DNA of 64,000 nucleotides from Senegalimassilia faecalis (GTDB lineage: Bacteria > Actinomycetota > Coriobacteriia > Coriobacteriales > Eggerthellaceae). Below are positions 1-8,091 of the stretch, piece after piece. The stretch is from contig NZ_SDPW01000001.1 of the NCBI RefSeq assembly GCF_004135645.1, positions 1,116,001 through 1,180,000 on the forward strand, given 5' to 3'. The number at the start of each line of letters is the position of its first letter. Positions within the stretch are counted from its first letter, which is position 1. A program made the position numbers and the translations under genes. Under the pieces are notes generated by a model. It saw nothing but the letters and a program-made list of their open reading frames with translations. It ran no database searches and was not told the origin of the DNA.

Positions 1-1
1 C

Positions 2-427
2 ATCGATTACCTGGTGAAGCCGGTCGAAACCGATCGCCTGGCGCAGGCCATCGCCCGCGTGCGCGAGCACGTGCAGCTGCATGCGCAGGCCCAGAAGTCC
101 GAGCGCATCCCGGTCGAGAAGGCCGGCAAGAAAATCCTCATCAGCATCGACAAGATCCGCTTCGTCATGGCGCGCGACGATTACGCGTACCTGCAAACGG
201 ATACCGATCGCTACTTCAGCACCGTCAGCCTGGCGCAGCTGGAGAAGCGCCTGGACGGCCACGGGTTCTTCCGCGTGCATCGCGGCTACCTGGTGAACCT
301 GTCCATGGTCGAGGAGATCGAGCCCGTTGCCGGCGGCACGCTGCTGCTTACGCTCAACGGCGTCGAGGAGAAAATCCCGGTCAGCCGCCGTCGCGTGTCC
401 GCGCTGAAGAAGGCGCTGGGGCTGTAA
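2..427 (+). CDS. LytTR-type response regulator, C-terminal part (5' end outside window)
   Basis: The frame is already open at base 2 and begins I-D-Y-L-V-K-P, the typical end of a CheY-like receiver domain with its conserved Lys-Pro. After a short linker comes a LytTR DNA-binding domain (last about 100 residues), recognisable by the run from KKILISIDKI through the FFRVHRGYLVNL motif to the final basic stretch. Such proteins are phosphorylated by a membrane histidine kinase and bind promoter repeats. The kinase partner is not in the window. A hairpin terminator follows 24 bases after the stop, so the gene ends its transcription unit. The target genes cannot be told from sequence. Confidence 0.9.
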   Translation: MDYLVKPVETDRLAQAIARVREHVQLHAQAQKSERIPVEKAGKKILISIDKIRFVMARDDYAYLQTDTDRYFSTVSLAQLEKRLDGHGFFRVHRGYLVNLSMVEEIEPVAGGTLLLTLNGVEEKIPVSRRRVSALKKALGL

Positions 428-450
428 AGCTTACGGTAATAGCGAAGCGC

Positions 451-483
451 AAGGGTCGGTGCCACAAAAGGCGCCGGCCCTTT
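451..483 (+). terminator. Rho-independent terminator after LytTR regulator
   Basis: AAGGGTCGGTGCC pairs with GGCGCCGGCCCTT around a six-base loop (13 pairs, two of them G-T wobbles), followed by TTT. It lies just downstream of the LytTR stop codon. Confidence 0.6.
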
Positions 484-757
484 CTGCATGTGCGGGTGAT
501 CGGGGTCCACGCGGAAACCAAGCAGGGCGATTGGGGAAGGGCGAGTGCGGATGGCGGCGTTTCGGCTTTGCTTTTCCGCATTGTCGATGGCGGTCGCATT
601 GCCTTCCTCCTTGCTGGTCGCAGCATTTGATCGTTGCGCCGCGAGGACTGATGGCGGTGGCGTGCTGTTGCTTTCTTTTGGGTGGCGAGCAGAAGATGCC
701 ATGCGCCCAACAGTGTATGGATGCATGGGTTGCGGAAGCGCGTGAAGGAGGTGCGAG

Positions 758-1582
758 GTGAATAGCGGGAAGACGCTGACGGCATTCGTTGTTGTGCTGG
801 TGGTTTCGTTTGCGGTGATGAGCGTGCTGCCGGACGATGGGCTGTCGCGTGCGTGTTTGCAAGAAGCGTTGCTTGCTGCCGTTGCGATTGGCGCCGTGGC
901 GTTCGCGTGCCCTCGTGCGATCCGTCGTATTCGTTGTACGAATAGTGTGCAACATGGAATGGCTGTTGGCGTTGCCGTGGTGTTTGCGGGTGTGCTCGGC
1001 GGTGTGATAACGCTTGCGGCCTGGGGTTTTGCCGACTTCGCGTTTGCTGGCTCGCTTGTGGGCGAGGCGTTTCCTTCGGTCGGTATATTTGCGCAACGCT
1101 TGGTTTTGTTGTTGGTCGTCTGCGCGTTGACGGGCGCATTCGAGGAAGCGTTCATGCGTGTTCTGGCCATCGAAGCGTTTGAGAGCTTGTTGGGCGCCGG
1201 CGGCGAAGGTGCGGATTGGGCTGTAAAGCGCGCGGTGCTGCTGTCCGCGGTTTTGTTTGCGCTGTTGCACGTGGGAGCGCCTGATGCAGCCGCAAGCGCC
1301 ACCGTGATATTGCAAATGCTGGTGAAGTTTGGTCAAGCGTTCTTGTTCGGCCTGGTAATGGGCGTGCTGTACGCGCGGTCGCGCAGTTTGTGGCCGTGTG
1401 CGGTGGCGCATGCGGGCTTCGATGCGCTTTACTTGGGGCCGGGCGTGGTGCTGACGGGCGTGCTGCCAACAACGTATGCCTCTGGCCTGCCGATCGATAC
1501 CGCACTGCTTTGCGCCACCACGGCGTTGCTGGCGATTGTTGCCGTTGCGACCTGGAAATCGTGGGCAAAGGGCCTCGTATAG
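758..1582 (+). CDS. CPBP-family (CAAX/Abi) intramembrane metalloprotease
   Basis: A 274-residue hydrophobic protein starting at GTG 758, with AAGGAG seven bases upstream. Several membrane spans alternate with the three CPBP signatures: an E-E-x-x-x-R motif (EEAFMR, middle of the protein), a histidine motif (HVGAPD) about 40 residues later and a final H-A-x-F-D motif (HAGFDALYLGPG). These Glu and His residues form the metal site in this family. Members cleave prenylated or signal-bearing peptides or serve in bacteriocin self-immunity. No peptide precursor gene is visible next to it, so the substrate is unknown. The 330 bases before it hold one terminator and no convincing gene. Confidence 0.85.
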   Translation: MNSGKTLTAFVVVLVVSFAVMSVLPDDGLSRACLQEALLAAVAIGAVAFACPRAIRRIRCTNSVQHGMAVGVAVVFAGVLGGVITLAAWGFADFAFAGSLVGEAFPSVGIFAQRLVLLLVVCALTGAFEEAFMRVLAIEAFESLLGAGGEGADWAVKRAVLLSAVLFALLHVGAPDAAASATVILQMLVKFGQAFLFGLVMGVLYARSRSLWPCAVAHAGFDALYLGPGVVLTGVLPTTYASGLPIDTALLCATTALLAIVAVATWKSWAKGLV

Positions 1583-1693
1583 CGCGGATTTGGAAAAAAT
1601 TCCGGTTCGCGAAATCTTTTTTAAATTTAGGCTTGCATACCCGGGATAAGTAGCGTAATATACATTCTCGCCTTGAGAGACAGGCGCCAATTC

Positions 1694-1780
1694 GCGGGCG
1701 TGGCGGAATTGGCAGACGCGTACGGTTCAGGTCCGTATGGGGGCAACCCCATGGAGGTTCAAGTCCTCTCGCCCGCACCA
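1694..1780 (+). tRNA. tRNA-Leu (anticodon CAG)
   Basis: An 87-base class II tRNA. The acceptor stem GCGGGCG pairs with CGCCCGC, the anticodon stem TACGG/CCGTA surrounds loop TTCAGGT (anticodon CAG), the variable arm is long (ATGGGGGCAACCCCAT), the T arm is GAGGTTCAAGTCCTC and CCA is encoded. Together these identify leucine. Confidence 0.95.
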
Positions 1781-1789
1781 TTAAAACTT

Positions 1790-1815
1790 AAAAGACCCGC
1801 TTCGGCGGGTCTTTT
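1790..1815 (+). terminator. Terminator after tRNA-Leu
   Basis: AGACCCGC, loop TTCG, GCGGGTCT, then TTTT, ten bases after the tRNA CCA end. Confidence 0.9.
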
Positions 1816-2304
1816 GCTATCCAGGGGCATCCTCGATCTCCCCATCACATCGCAGGCTCATCAACCACCATGGACGCAATCATCACATCGCCGAGGTAAC
1901 ATTTTCGGTCCCCTTAATGGCGCTGCAGGCTCATCAACCGGCCGTACTTGGTAGGCGGCTTCTGAGCTCGCGCTTGACGGCAATTGAGTCAAGACAATTA
2001 AAGCCACGGTAATTGAAGCCGCGATCGGAAGGCGCCTAAAGCTGCTTGCCGCTATAGACGTGGCACGAAATCGAAGTTTCCGTATGCGAAAACATCGAGA
2101 GCCTTCGTTTTGTCACGATTTCGAACTTTCCGAGCCTCGTCTGCTAACTGTATGCTCGTTTTTGGCACGATTTGCAACTTTCTGTAGCTGCGAGCGTTTT
2201 TCGGACTGTATTGAGATTCGGAAAGTTCAAAATCGTGACAAAATAGACGCGGTTCACGTAATGGCGGAGCCTATCGCCATGTAGGCCTTCCGCACATCCC
2301 CGCA
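1816..2304. other. Gene-free spacer with repeats
   Basis: About 490 bases without a supportable gene. It holds a 15-bp direct repeat GCAGGCTCATCAACC (1852-1866 and 1925-1939) and the cluster of about 26-bp repeats listed separately (2061-2240). A short open frame across the repeats has no ribosome binding site and is made of repeat sequence, so I do not call it a gene. Confidence 0.5.
2061..2240. repeat. Cluster A of dispersed ~26-bp repeats (four units)
   Basis: Three direct units at 2061-2087, 2111-2137 and 2163-2188 and one inverted unit at 2217-2240. Each starts TGGCACGA or TGTCACGA, has a weakly palindromic AT/CG middle such as ATTTCGAA, then a TTTC box and an ending near GTAGC. The same family recurs in cluster B near 17.9 kb, where the start is TGGCAAGA. 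Function is unknown; small hairpin-like intergenic repeats of this kind can be REP-like elements. Confidence 0.6.
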
Positions 2305-2346
2305 ACTTACCACTTAACTTCCCACGTGGTAAGTTAAGTGGTAAGT
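2305..2346. promoter_or_regulatory. Long perfect inverted repeat upstream of the antiporter gene
   Basis: ACTTACCACTTAACTT at 2305-2320 is the exact reverse complement of 2331-2346. The ten-base centre contains the palindrome CCACGTGG. The right arm and following bases also form a rough direct repeat of GTGGTAAGT. There is no T tract, so an operator or cruciform is more likely than a terminator. It sits about 140 bases before the antiporter start. Confidence 0.5.
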
Positions 2347-2488
2347 AGGTAGTAAGTTTGCCAGGGCACGGTTGGGTTGTTTAGCTGTTTGGTGACGTTT
2401 GACGGGCGCGCTGGTTTGGCGTGGCGTGCGCTTGATAGCATGGGAGTTCACTAACGTTGGGGGACGCATAGCTGAAGGATGAATGCCC

Positions 2489-4588
2489 ATGGAAATGCTT
2501 GAGTTCGTATTGCTGCTATTGGCCGCGGTGCTGGTGTCGGCGGTGCTTGACCAGATGATGCCGCGCGTGTCGTTGCCGCTGGTGCAGATCGCGATTGGCG
2601 CAATCGTCATCTTGCTGGTAGGCACGCCGGTTGATGTGGCAATCGATCCCGAGCTGTTCTTGGTGCTGTTCATCGCGCCGCTGCTGTTCGACGAATCGCG
2701 GCACGCAAGCAAACGCGGGTTGTGGGACAACAAGGGCTCCATCGTGTCGCTTGCCATCGGGCTTGTTATCGTGACCGTGTTGGTAGTCGGCTTCGTGCTC
2801 AACTGGATCGAGCCGTCCATTCCGCTGGCCGCCGCCTTCGCGCTGGGCGCGGCGCTTGGCCCCACCGATGCTGTGGCCGTTACGGCGTTGGGCAAGGACA
2901 TCCGCCTGACAGGGCGCCAGAAATCGCTGCTGTCGGGCGAGGCGCTTATCAACGACGCATCGGGCGTCGTGTCGTTCCAGTTCGCCATCGCAGCCGCGGT
3001 CACAGGTGCGTTTTCCCTGGTGGACGCCGCGCAAAGCTTCGCTATCAGCTTTTTCGGCGGCATTGCCATCGGCTTGATCGCGGGCTTTTTGGCGTTGCTT
3101 GCTATGAAGGCCATCCGCGGGTACGGCTACGAAAGCATCACGGTGCACGTGGTGTTCGAGGTGTTCACGCCGTTCATCGTATTTCTGGCGGCCGAACATT
3201 TCGGCACCAGCGGCATCTTGGCGGTAGTGGCCGCCGGTCTGCTTATCACGCTGCTTCCGCAGAAGCCCACGCCGGTGGCCGCGCGCCTGAAAATCGCGTC
3301 GAACAGCGTGTGGGAGACGCTGGTGTTCGTCATCAACGGCGTTGTGTTCGTGATGTTGGGTATGCAGCTGCCGAAGGCCATTATGCCGTCGTGGCGCAGC
3401 GACGAGGTGAGCTCGCTTTTGCTGTGCGGCCTGGTGCTGCTGGTAACGGCCCTGGTGGTGGGCGTGCGCTTCATCTGGGTGCTGGTGATGGAACGCTGCG
3501 ACAGCAGCGCGAAGCGCCACACGGGTAAGCAGCTGGTGCGCGACGCGCTGGTCACCACGCTGTCCGGCCCGAAGGGCGCCGTCACGCTGTCCATTATCAT
3601 GACCATCCCGTTCACGCTGTCCACAGGCGAGGCGTTCCCGCAGCGCGACACGCTCATCTTCCTGGCGTCCGGCGTCATTTTGTGCACGTTGCTGCTGGCG
3701 AACTTCGTGGTGCCGGTGCTGGCGCCGAAGGATGATTCGCCTGATGAAACGGAAGAGCAGGACGTCAACGCCGTCACCATCGACATTTTGAAGCGCGTCA
3801 TTCGCCAACTGCGCGAGCAAAAAACGCCGCAGAACGAGTCGTCCACGCAGATCGTCATTCGCCAGTACAGCGAGCGCATCAAGCGCTTGCGCCGTCAGAA
3901 CACGTCGGCGCCGCGCCTGATTGAACTGCGTGCGGGCGCGCTGGCTGCGCAAACGCGCATGGTCGAGGCGCGCATGCAGTCGGGCGACCTGACGCGTGAA
4001 GAGGGCTCGCGGGAACTTGAGCGCCTGAACAGTGCCCGTCGCCTGCTGATGCGCGCCCATACGCGCCGCGAGAAGCTTGGCGAGGTGTGGAGCCGCGTGA
4101 AGGTTGGCGTGATGCACACGTGCCGCAACCTTGACCGCATGGTTCGCCACGTGGTGGACGATGAGCTGCAGCTTGAGCGTAGCCGTCAGCTGCGCATCGA
4201 ACTTGAGGAGTGCGCGCTCAACTACTACCTGGGTCGCATGGACGACGCCGATCTGGAAGTGGCCGATGGCGCGGGCGTGCTGGCGGCGGAGTGCCGCTCC
4301 ACGCTGTCGTTTTTGCGTGCGGCAAACGAGCCGGCGGTGCTGGCGCGGGCGAACGTGGCAGGCAGCGTGATCGGCGTGGACGCCGGCGGCATGCGCGGGG
4401 CGCTGCAAAGCATGGACACGCAGAAAATCCAGGTCATCAAGGCGCGCGTCACCGACGTCGAGGCCGAGGCACTGCGCTTGGAGCTTGAGGAAATCCAGGC
4501 CATGCGCGATGAGGGCCGCCTGACGCGCGACGCAGCGCGCGAGCTGCGCGAGGAAGTGTATCTGCTGCAAATGGCAACAGGAGAGTAG
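2489..4588 (+). CDS. CPA1/NhaP-type Na+(K+)/H+ antiporter with long cytoplasmic tail
   Basis: About 699 residues. The first 410 form some 11-12 membrane helices with cation/proton antiporter hallmarks: APLLFDESRHA, LGAALGPTDAVAVTALGKD and SGEALINDASGVV, the last two carrying the conserved Asp residues of the ion-binding site, and GPKGAVTLSI near the end of the transport domain. The remaining 280 residues are charged and helical and probably sense pH or ligands in the cytoplasm. ATG 2489 is preferred because GAAGGA ends nine bases before it; ATG 2483 in the same frame is too close. The IMPACT-family gene follows after four bases, so the two are cotranscribed. Likely role: pH and sodium homeostasis. 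Confidence 0.9.
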   Translation: MEMLEFVLLLLAAVLVSAVLDQMMPRVSLPLVQIAIGAIVILLVGTPVDVAIDPELFLVLFIAPLLFDESRHASKRGLWDNKGSIVSLAIGLVIVTVLVVGFVLNWIEPSIPLAAAFALGAALGPTDAVAVTALGKDIRLTGRQKSLLSGEALINDASGVVSFQFAIAAAVTGAFSLVDAAQSFAISFFGGIAIGLIAGFLALLAMKAIRGYGYESITVHVVFEVFTPFIVFLAAEHFGTSGILAVVAAGLLITLLPQKPTPVAARLKIASNSVWETLVFVINGVVFVMLGMQLPKAIMPSWRSDEVSSLLLCGLVLLVTALVVGVRFIWVLVMERCDSSAKRHTGKQLVRDALVTTLSGPKGAVTLSIIMTIPFTLSTGEAFPQRDTLIFLASGVILCTLLLANFVVPVLAPKDDSPDETEEQDVNAVTIDILKRVIRQLREQKTPQNESSTQIVIRQYSERIKRLRRQNTSAPRLIELRAGALAAQTRMVEARMQSGDLTREEGSRELERLNSARRLLMRAHTRREKLGEVWSRVKVGVMHTCRNLDRMVRHVVDDELQLERSRQLRIELEECALNYYLGRMDDADLEVADGAGVLAAECRSTLSFLRAANEPAVLARANVAGSVIGVDAGGMRGALQSMDTQKIQVIKARVTDVEAEALRLELEEIQAMRDEGRLTRDAARELREEVYLLQMATGE

Positions 4589-4592
4589 CAAC

Positions 4593-5228
4593 ATGAGCTC
4601 ATATACCACCATCGAAGGTCGCGCGGTCGCGGAAATCGAGGAGAAGAAAAGCCGCTTCATCGCCAGCTTGGCGCATGTGGAAACCGAAGAGGAAGCGCTG
4701 GCGTTTTTGGAAGAGATTCGCGCGGCGAACCGCATGGCGCGGCACAACGTGTACGCGTACATCTTGCGCGAAGGTGGTGCGGGCGCGGCGGGCCGCGTGC
4801 GCTACTCCGACGACGGCGAACCGCAGAAAACGGCGGGCCTGCCCACGCTTGAGGTGCTGCAGCATGCGGGACTGACCGACGTCGCGTGCGTGGTGACGCG
4901 CTACTTCGGCGGTGTGCTGCTGGGCACGGGCGGCTTGGTGCGTGCTTACACCCAGGCAACGCAAGCGGGTATCGATGCCGCGCAGTTGGTGGTGGTGTCG
5001 CGCTGCGTGGATTTGCGTATCCGCATAGCGTACCCGCGTTACGAGCAGCTGATGCGCCTGGCGGAAGACCACGGCGCCAAGGTGCTATCGACCGACTTCG
5101 CCGATGCAGTCACCATGAATCTGCGCATGCTCGACGGCACGCAGCAGCCTCTGCTCGATGCGCTGACGGCGCTAGAGCGAGGTCAAGAGGACGTGGAGAT
5201 AAGCGACCCCATAGACGCCGCGTTTTAA
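4593..5228 (+). CDS. yigZ: YigZ/IMPACT family protein
   Basis: A 211-residue protein with the full IMPACT-family pattern: KKSRFIA near the N-terminus, SDDGEPQKTAGLPTLEVL, and VVTRYFGGVLLGTGGLVRAY, followed by a DUF1949-like C-terminal part. Eukaryotic IMPACT modulates Gcn2; the bacterial role is not settled (a ribosome-linked function has been suggested). An AGGAGAG site lies inside the end of the upstream antiporter gene, only four bases from it, showing a two-gene operon. The length is normal for the family. Confidence 0.92.
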   Translation: MSSYTTIEGRAVAEIEEKKSRFIASLAHVETEEEALAFLEEIRAANRMARHNVYAYILREGGAGAAGRVRYSDDGEPQKTAGLPTLEVLQHAGLTDVACVVTRYFGGVLLGTGGLVRAYTQATQAGIDAAQLVVVSRCVDLRIRIAYPRYEQLMRLAEDHGAKVLSTDFADAVTMNLRMLDGTQQPLLDALTALERGQEDVEISDPIDAAF

Positions 5229-5346
5229 CTTGCCGCCTCGGAAGCAGCGCCTTTAGCGCGCCGCCTTCTAGCGTGACGTTTTCCAACGGGTGGCGTACGG
5301 CTCCTTTTGACGCGGCGCTTACCGGAAACGTCATCTTTCCCGACCC

Positions 5347-7254
5347 CTAGGACGTGTACTGGTCCATGAAATCCAGGATCTCTTGGCGGGAGTGCAGGCC
5401 CGTTTTCGCGTAGATGCGCTTGATGTGGGCGTGTGCGGTGCTGGGGCTGATGTAAAGCTCCTCGGCTACGCGCTTCTGCGTCCAACCCAGCGCGTACAGC
5501 GCAAGTACCTCGATTTCGCGGTCGGAGAGCAGAAACTGCTTGCCCATCTGTTCGGCATTGTTTCGCATGGTGGCCTTGCGGATATCGGCGATGGAATCGC
5601 CCTCGTCAAGGCCCATCAGCCGCACCAGCCGCATCCCGCGTTTGGAACCGGGCTGCGCGTTGCGGCTCTTGTCCGCCGTTTCGCCCTGATCGACGCTTTC
5701 GATGGGCATTACCCCTGCGCATTGCAAGGGGTTCGGGGTACCGACCGCACCGGCGGCACCGGCGCCCATAGGCGCCGCATTTGCGCAAGCGGCGCACTCG
5801 CTGTATTCGCCAGCGTTGTTTTTCAAGATCGTGAGCGCTTCCACATTCGCTTGCGCCCGCGACAGCTGCTTCTCCAGGCGCTCCATGCGGCGTACGTGCA
5901 GATCGTGGCGCTCATCGGCTTCCATCTGGGAGACCTTGAGGAACTGGCCGAGCGCCACCTGCGTGGAGATGACCACGCAGGTGCCCATGATGGCGTTGAT
6001 GAGCAGGTCGTTCGTGGAAAGCGACTGCACGTTTATCAGCGTCACGCGCGCGATGGCGCGGCAGCCGAGCCACACGATCCAGCCGCCCAGCGCGTAGTAA
6101 TACGGGTCGCGCCAGCCGAAGCTCATAAATGCGATGATGATATACCAGGTGAACGCTACCAGCAACGCATTGAGCGTGGTGGTGAATACCGCGCCGATGT
6201 CCGGCATATCGGGGAAGGCCGCATACAGCACCAGTGCGGCGCACGCGAACAGCTCCAAGAGGATGAACATGCCCACGGTCATGACGCTCTTGCGCTTGTG
6301 CATCATCAAGGAAATGACGATGACGCAAATGGCTATGGTGAGCAGGCCATATGCAACCCGGGTGGCGGGCTGGAACGCGATGGGCGTACCGTCGGGGTAG
6401 CCGCGCAAGAAGCCGTCCACGATGGAGAGCACGCCGATGCTCGTTGCCGTCGCCGTGAGGAAGCGTTTGCTCGACAGCAACGTGGTGGCGAATCCGAAGA
6501 AGTCGTCGTTGGGCGTGAACGACTCGATATCGTTCGCCAGCTTGTTCTTGCGCGCGCTCAGCATGCAGGGGAACTGCAGGAGGGAGAGAGCGGCGGCAAC
6601 GTAGAAGCCGTAGGTGCCGATGAGCGAGCAAACGTAAATCTCCACCTCACTGATGGCAAGGGCGCTGAACACATACAGCACGGCGGTGGTGCTGCCGCAT
6701 CCGCGTGCGCGGCGCAGCCAATAGAAGATGGCGAACGATGCGAAGAACGTGACGGCCGCGCATAGCCAGAAATGCACGTTCGGCCAGAAGGCGCCTGCAA
6801 TGTGGGTCAGGGGAAGCAGTAGCACGCACAGCGCCTCCAATGCAACGCACGTGCGCATGATGCGGTTGGTGGTGCGCTTCTTCAGGCGGATCTTCCGCGT
6901 TCCGATGACAAGCAGAATAACGGCCATGAAGGAAAGCGCCACGAGCATGCTGCCATCGGTGAATATCCCCTCATCGGTGTGGGTATAGCTGCCGTAGCCG
7001 GCAACGATAAGCCCCGTGCGCGCGAAGCACAGGCCCAAGATGGAGGGGAGGAGCGGGACGTACAGGCTGAGCAGCTTCATGCCGGTTGGCATAGGGTGAG
7101 CGGCGTCGTCGGGCGCAAGGCGGCCTGTGCGCGTTCGAGCGCTCGGCTTCGCACCGACGGCGCTTGAAGCACTTGCCGGTTGTCCGGAGGCAGATGCCCC
7201 TCCCCGCCCTTGTGCGCGCTGAGCGATCGAATTGCCCGCTTCGTTGATCCTCAC
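5347..7254 (-). CDS. LuxR-family regulator with multi-span membrane N-terminal half
   Basis: 635 residues. After about 60 polar residues there are roughly 12 hydrophobic segments (to about residue 430), then a linker with heptad-like MERLEKQLSRAQANVEALT, then a C-terminal LuxR helix-turn-helix beginning LLSDREIEVLALYALGWTQK and ending with HAHIKRIYAKTGLHSRQEIL. This layout (transporter-like sensor fused to LuxR) is common and often expanded in Eggerthellaceae. The start is GTG 7254 with AGGAGG four bases before it. It is divergent from the NifU-like gene; a CCCTC/GAGGG palindrome lies between them. It probably senses a metabolite at the membrane and controls nearby redox genes, which is inference from position. 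Confidence 0.88.
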   Translation of the reverse strand: MRINEAGNSIAQRAQGRGGASASGQPASASSAVGAKPSARTRTGRLAPDDAAHPMPTGMKLLSLYVPLLPSILGLCFARTGLIVAGYGSYTHTDEGIFTDGSMLVALSFMAVILLVIGTRKIRLKKRTTNRIMRTCVALEALCVLLLPLTHIAGAFWPNVHFWLCAAVTFFASFAIFYWLRRARGCGSTTAVLYVFSALAISEVEIYVCSLIGTYGFYVAAALSLLQFPCMLSARKNKLANDIESFTPNDDFFGFATTLLSSKRFLTATATSIGVLSIVDGFLRGYPDGTPIAFQPATRVAYGLLTIAICVIVISLMMHKRKSVMTVGMFILLELFACAALVLYAAFPDMPDIGAVFTTTLNALLVAFTWYIIIAFMSFGWRDPYYYALGGWIVWLGCRAIARVTLINVQSLSTNDLLINAIMGTCVVISTQVALGQFLKVSQMEADERHDLHVRRMERLEKQLSRAQANVEALTILKNNAGEYSECAACANAAPMGAGAAGAVGTPNPLQCAGVMPIESVDQGETADKSRNAQPGSKRGMRLVRLMGLDEGDSIADIRKATMRNNAEQMGKQFLLSDREIEVLALYALGWTQKRVAEELYISPSTAHAHIKRIYAKTGLHSRQEILDFMDQYTS

Positions 7255-7334
7255 TGATCCTCCTGGTATATGCGGCGCGATTTGCCAGGTGGCCGTCCCT
7301 CTCCCTAAAAGGCCGGCTTACTTGTTCGCAAATT

Positions 7335-7350
7335 CCCTCAAAGAGGGTAT
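7335..7350 (+). promoter_or_regulatory. Palindromic operator candidate, copy 1 (CCCTCAAAGAGGGTAT)
   Basis: CCCTC-AAA-GAGGG followed by TAT, 82 bases before the NifU-like start and 81 from the divergent luxR start. Two close relatives lie between the AOR and ferredoxin genes (11741-11758 and 11836-11853). It may bind the LuxR regulator encoded alongside. Confidence 0.55.
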
Positions 7351-7431
7351 GCGCGAAACGCCATGTTCGCCATCATAACATAAGGGAAATAATGCATAGT
7401 AACAGCAACGTTAACTGTAGGGGGTATCGAT

Positions 7432-8091
7432 ATGGCGAACGAGCAGGAAATCACGTTCGATGAGCCGGATGAGGGCCGTGACATCTATCACGAGCCGGAC
7501 GACCGTGCGCTGATCCGCACGAAGGACGTGTATCAGACCGAGCTGGACAACGGCGTGGAAGGCTACTCGGAAACGATGCTCGCCATCGTGGCGAACTTCA
7601 AGAACGCCGGCAAGCCCGAGGGCTTCAACGTGCAGAGCATGGTGGGCAAGTCGAAGCGCGGCGAGGTGGCGTTGCGCCTGTTCGCAGTGGTCGACGACTC
7701 CGTTGCCGACCCGGTGTTCGTGAAGGTGGGCTTCAAGAGCCGCGGGTGCCTGGCCATGACCGGTTGCGCAAGCGCCATCTGCTCCATGATCGAGGGCAAG
7801 ACGTTCTCGCAGGCGTTGGAGCTGACGCCCAAGGACGTGGAGCTTGCGGTAGACGGCGTGCCGAAGGGCAAGGGCCATACCACCTTGTTCGCCATCGAGG
7901 CCGTGCGCGGCCTGGTGGGCGACTGGATGTACCGTTGCGGTATGTCGCTCGCGGAGATGGACGAGAAGCTGCCCTGCGACGAGATGTCGGTGGCGTGCCT
8001 GATGTGCGAGCATTGCAGCCTGCGCGACACGCGCGTCGAGATGAGGGTTAACGAGGCCATCGCGAAGCAGAAGGCCGGCGAGGCGAAATGA
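7432..8091 (+). CDS. Divergent NifU/IscU-like iron-sulfur scaffold protein
   Basis: 219 residues. Residues about 40-165 resemble IscU/NifU-N: a helix with YSETM, the segment before RGEV where IscU has its first cysteine, a GC motif at 105-106 and the GKTFSQALELT helix, then KGHTT where IscU has its third cysteine. Only the middle cysteine region is kept (C106, C112, C117). In exchange there is a Cys-rich C-terminus (C183, C189, C192, C195) absent from standard scaffolds. It may therefore build or carry a cluster in an altered way. The stop overlaps the next start by four bases (ATGA). The upstream palindrome links it to the AOR and molybdoenzyme region. Confidence 0.6.
   Translation: MANEQEITFDEPDEGRDIYHEPDDRALIRTKDVYQTELDNGVEGYSETMLAIVANFKNAGKPEGFNVQSMVGKSKRGEVALRLFAVVDDSVADPVFVKVGFKSRGCLAMTGCASAICSMIEGKTFSQALELTPKDVELAVDGVPKGKGHTTLFAIEAVRGLVGDWMYRCGMSLAEMDEKLPCDEMSVACLMCEHCSLRDTRVEMRVNEAIAKQKAGEAK

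Noticed and set aside
459-761. 100-codon frame between the LytTR regulator and the CPBP protease
   Set aside because: It starts inside a terminator stem and has no ribosome site or recognisable sequence.
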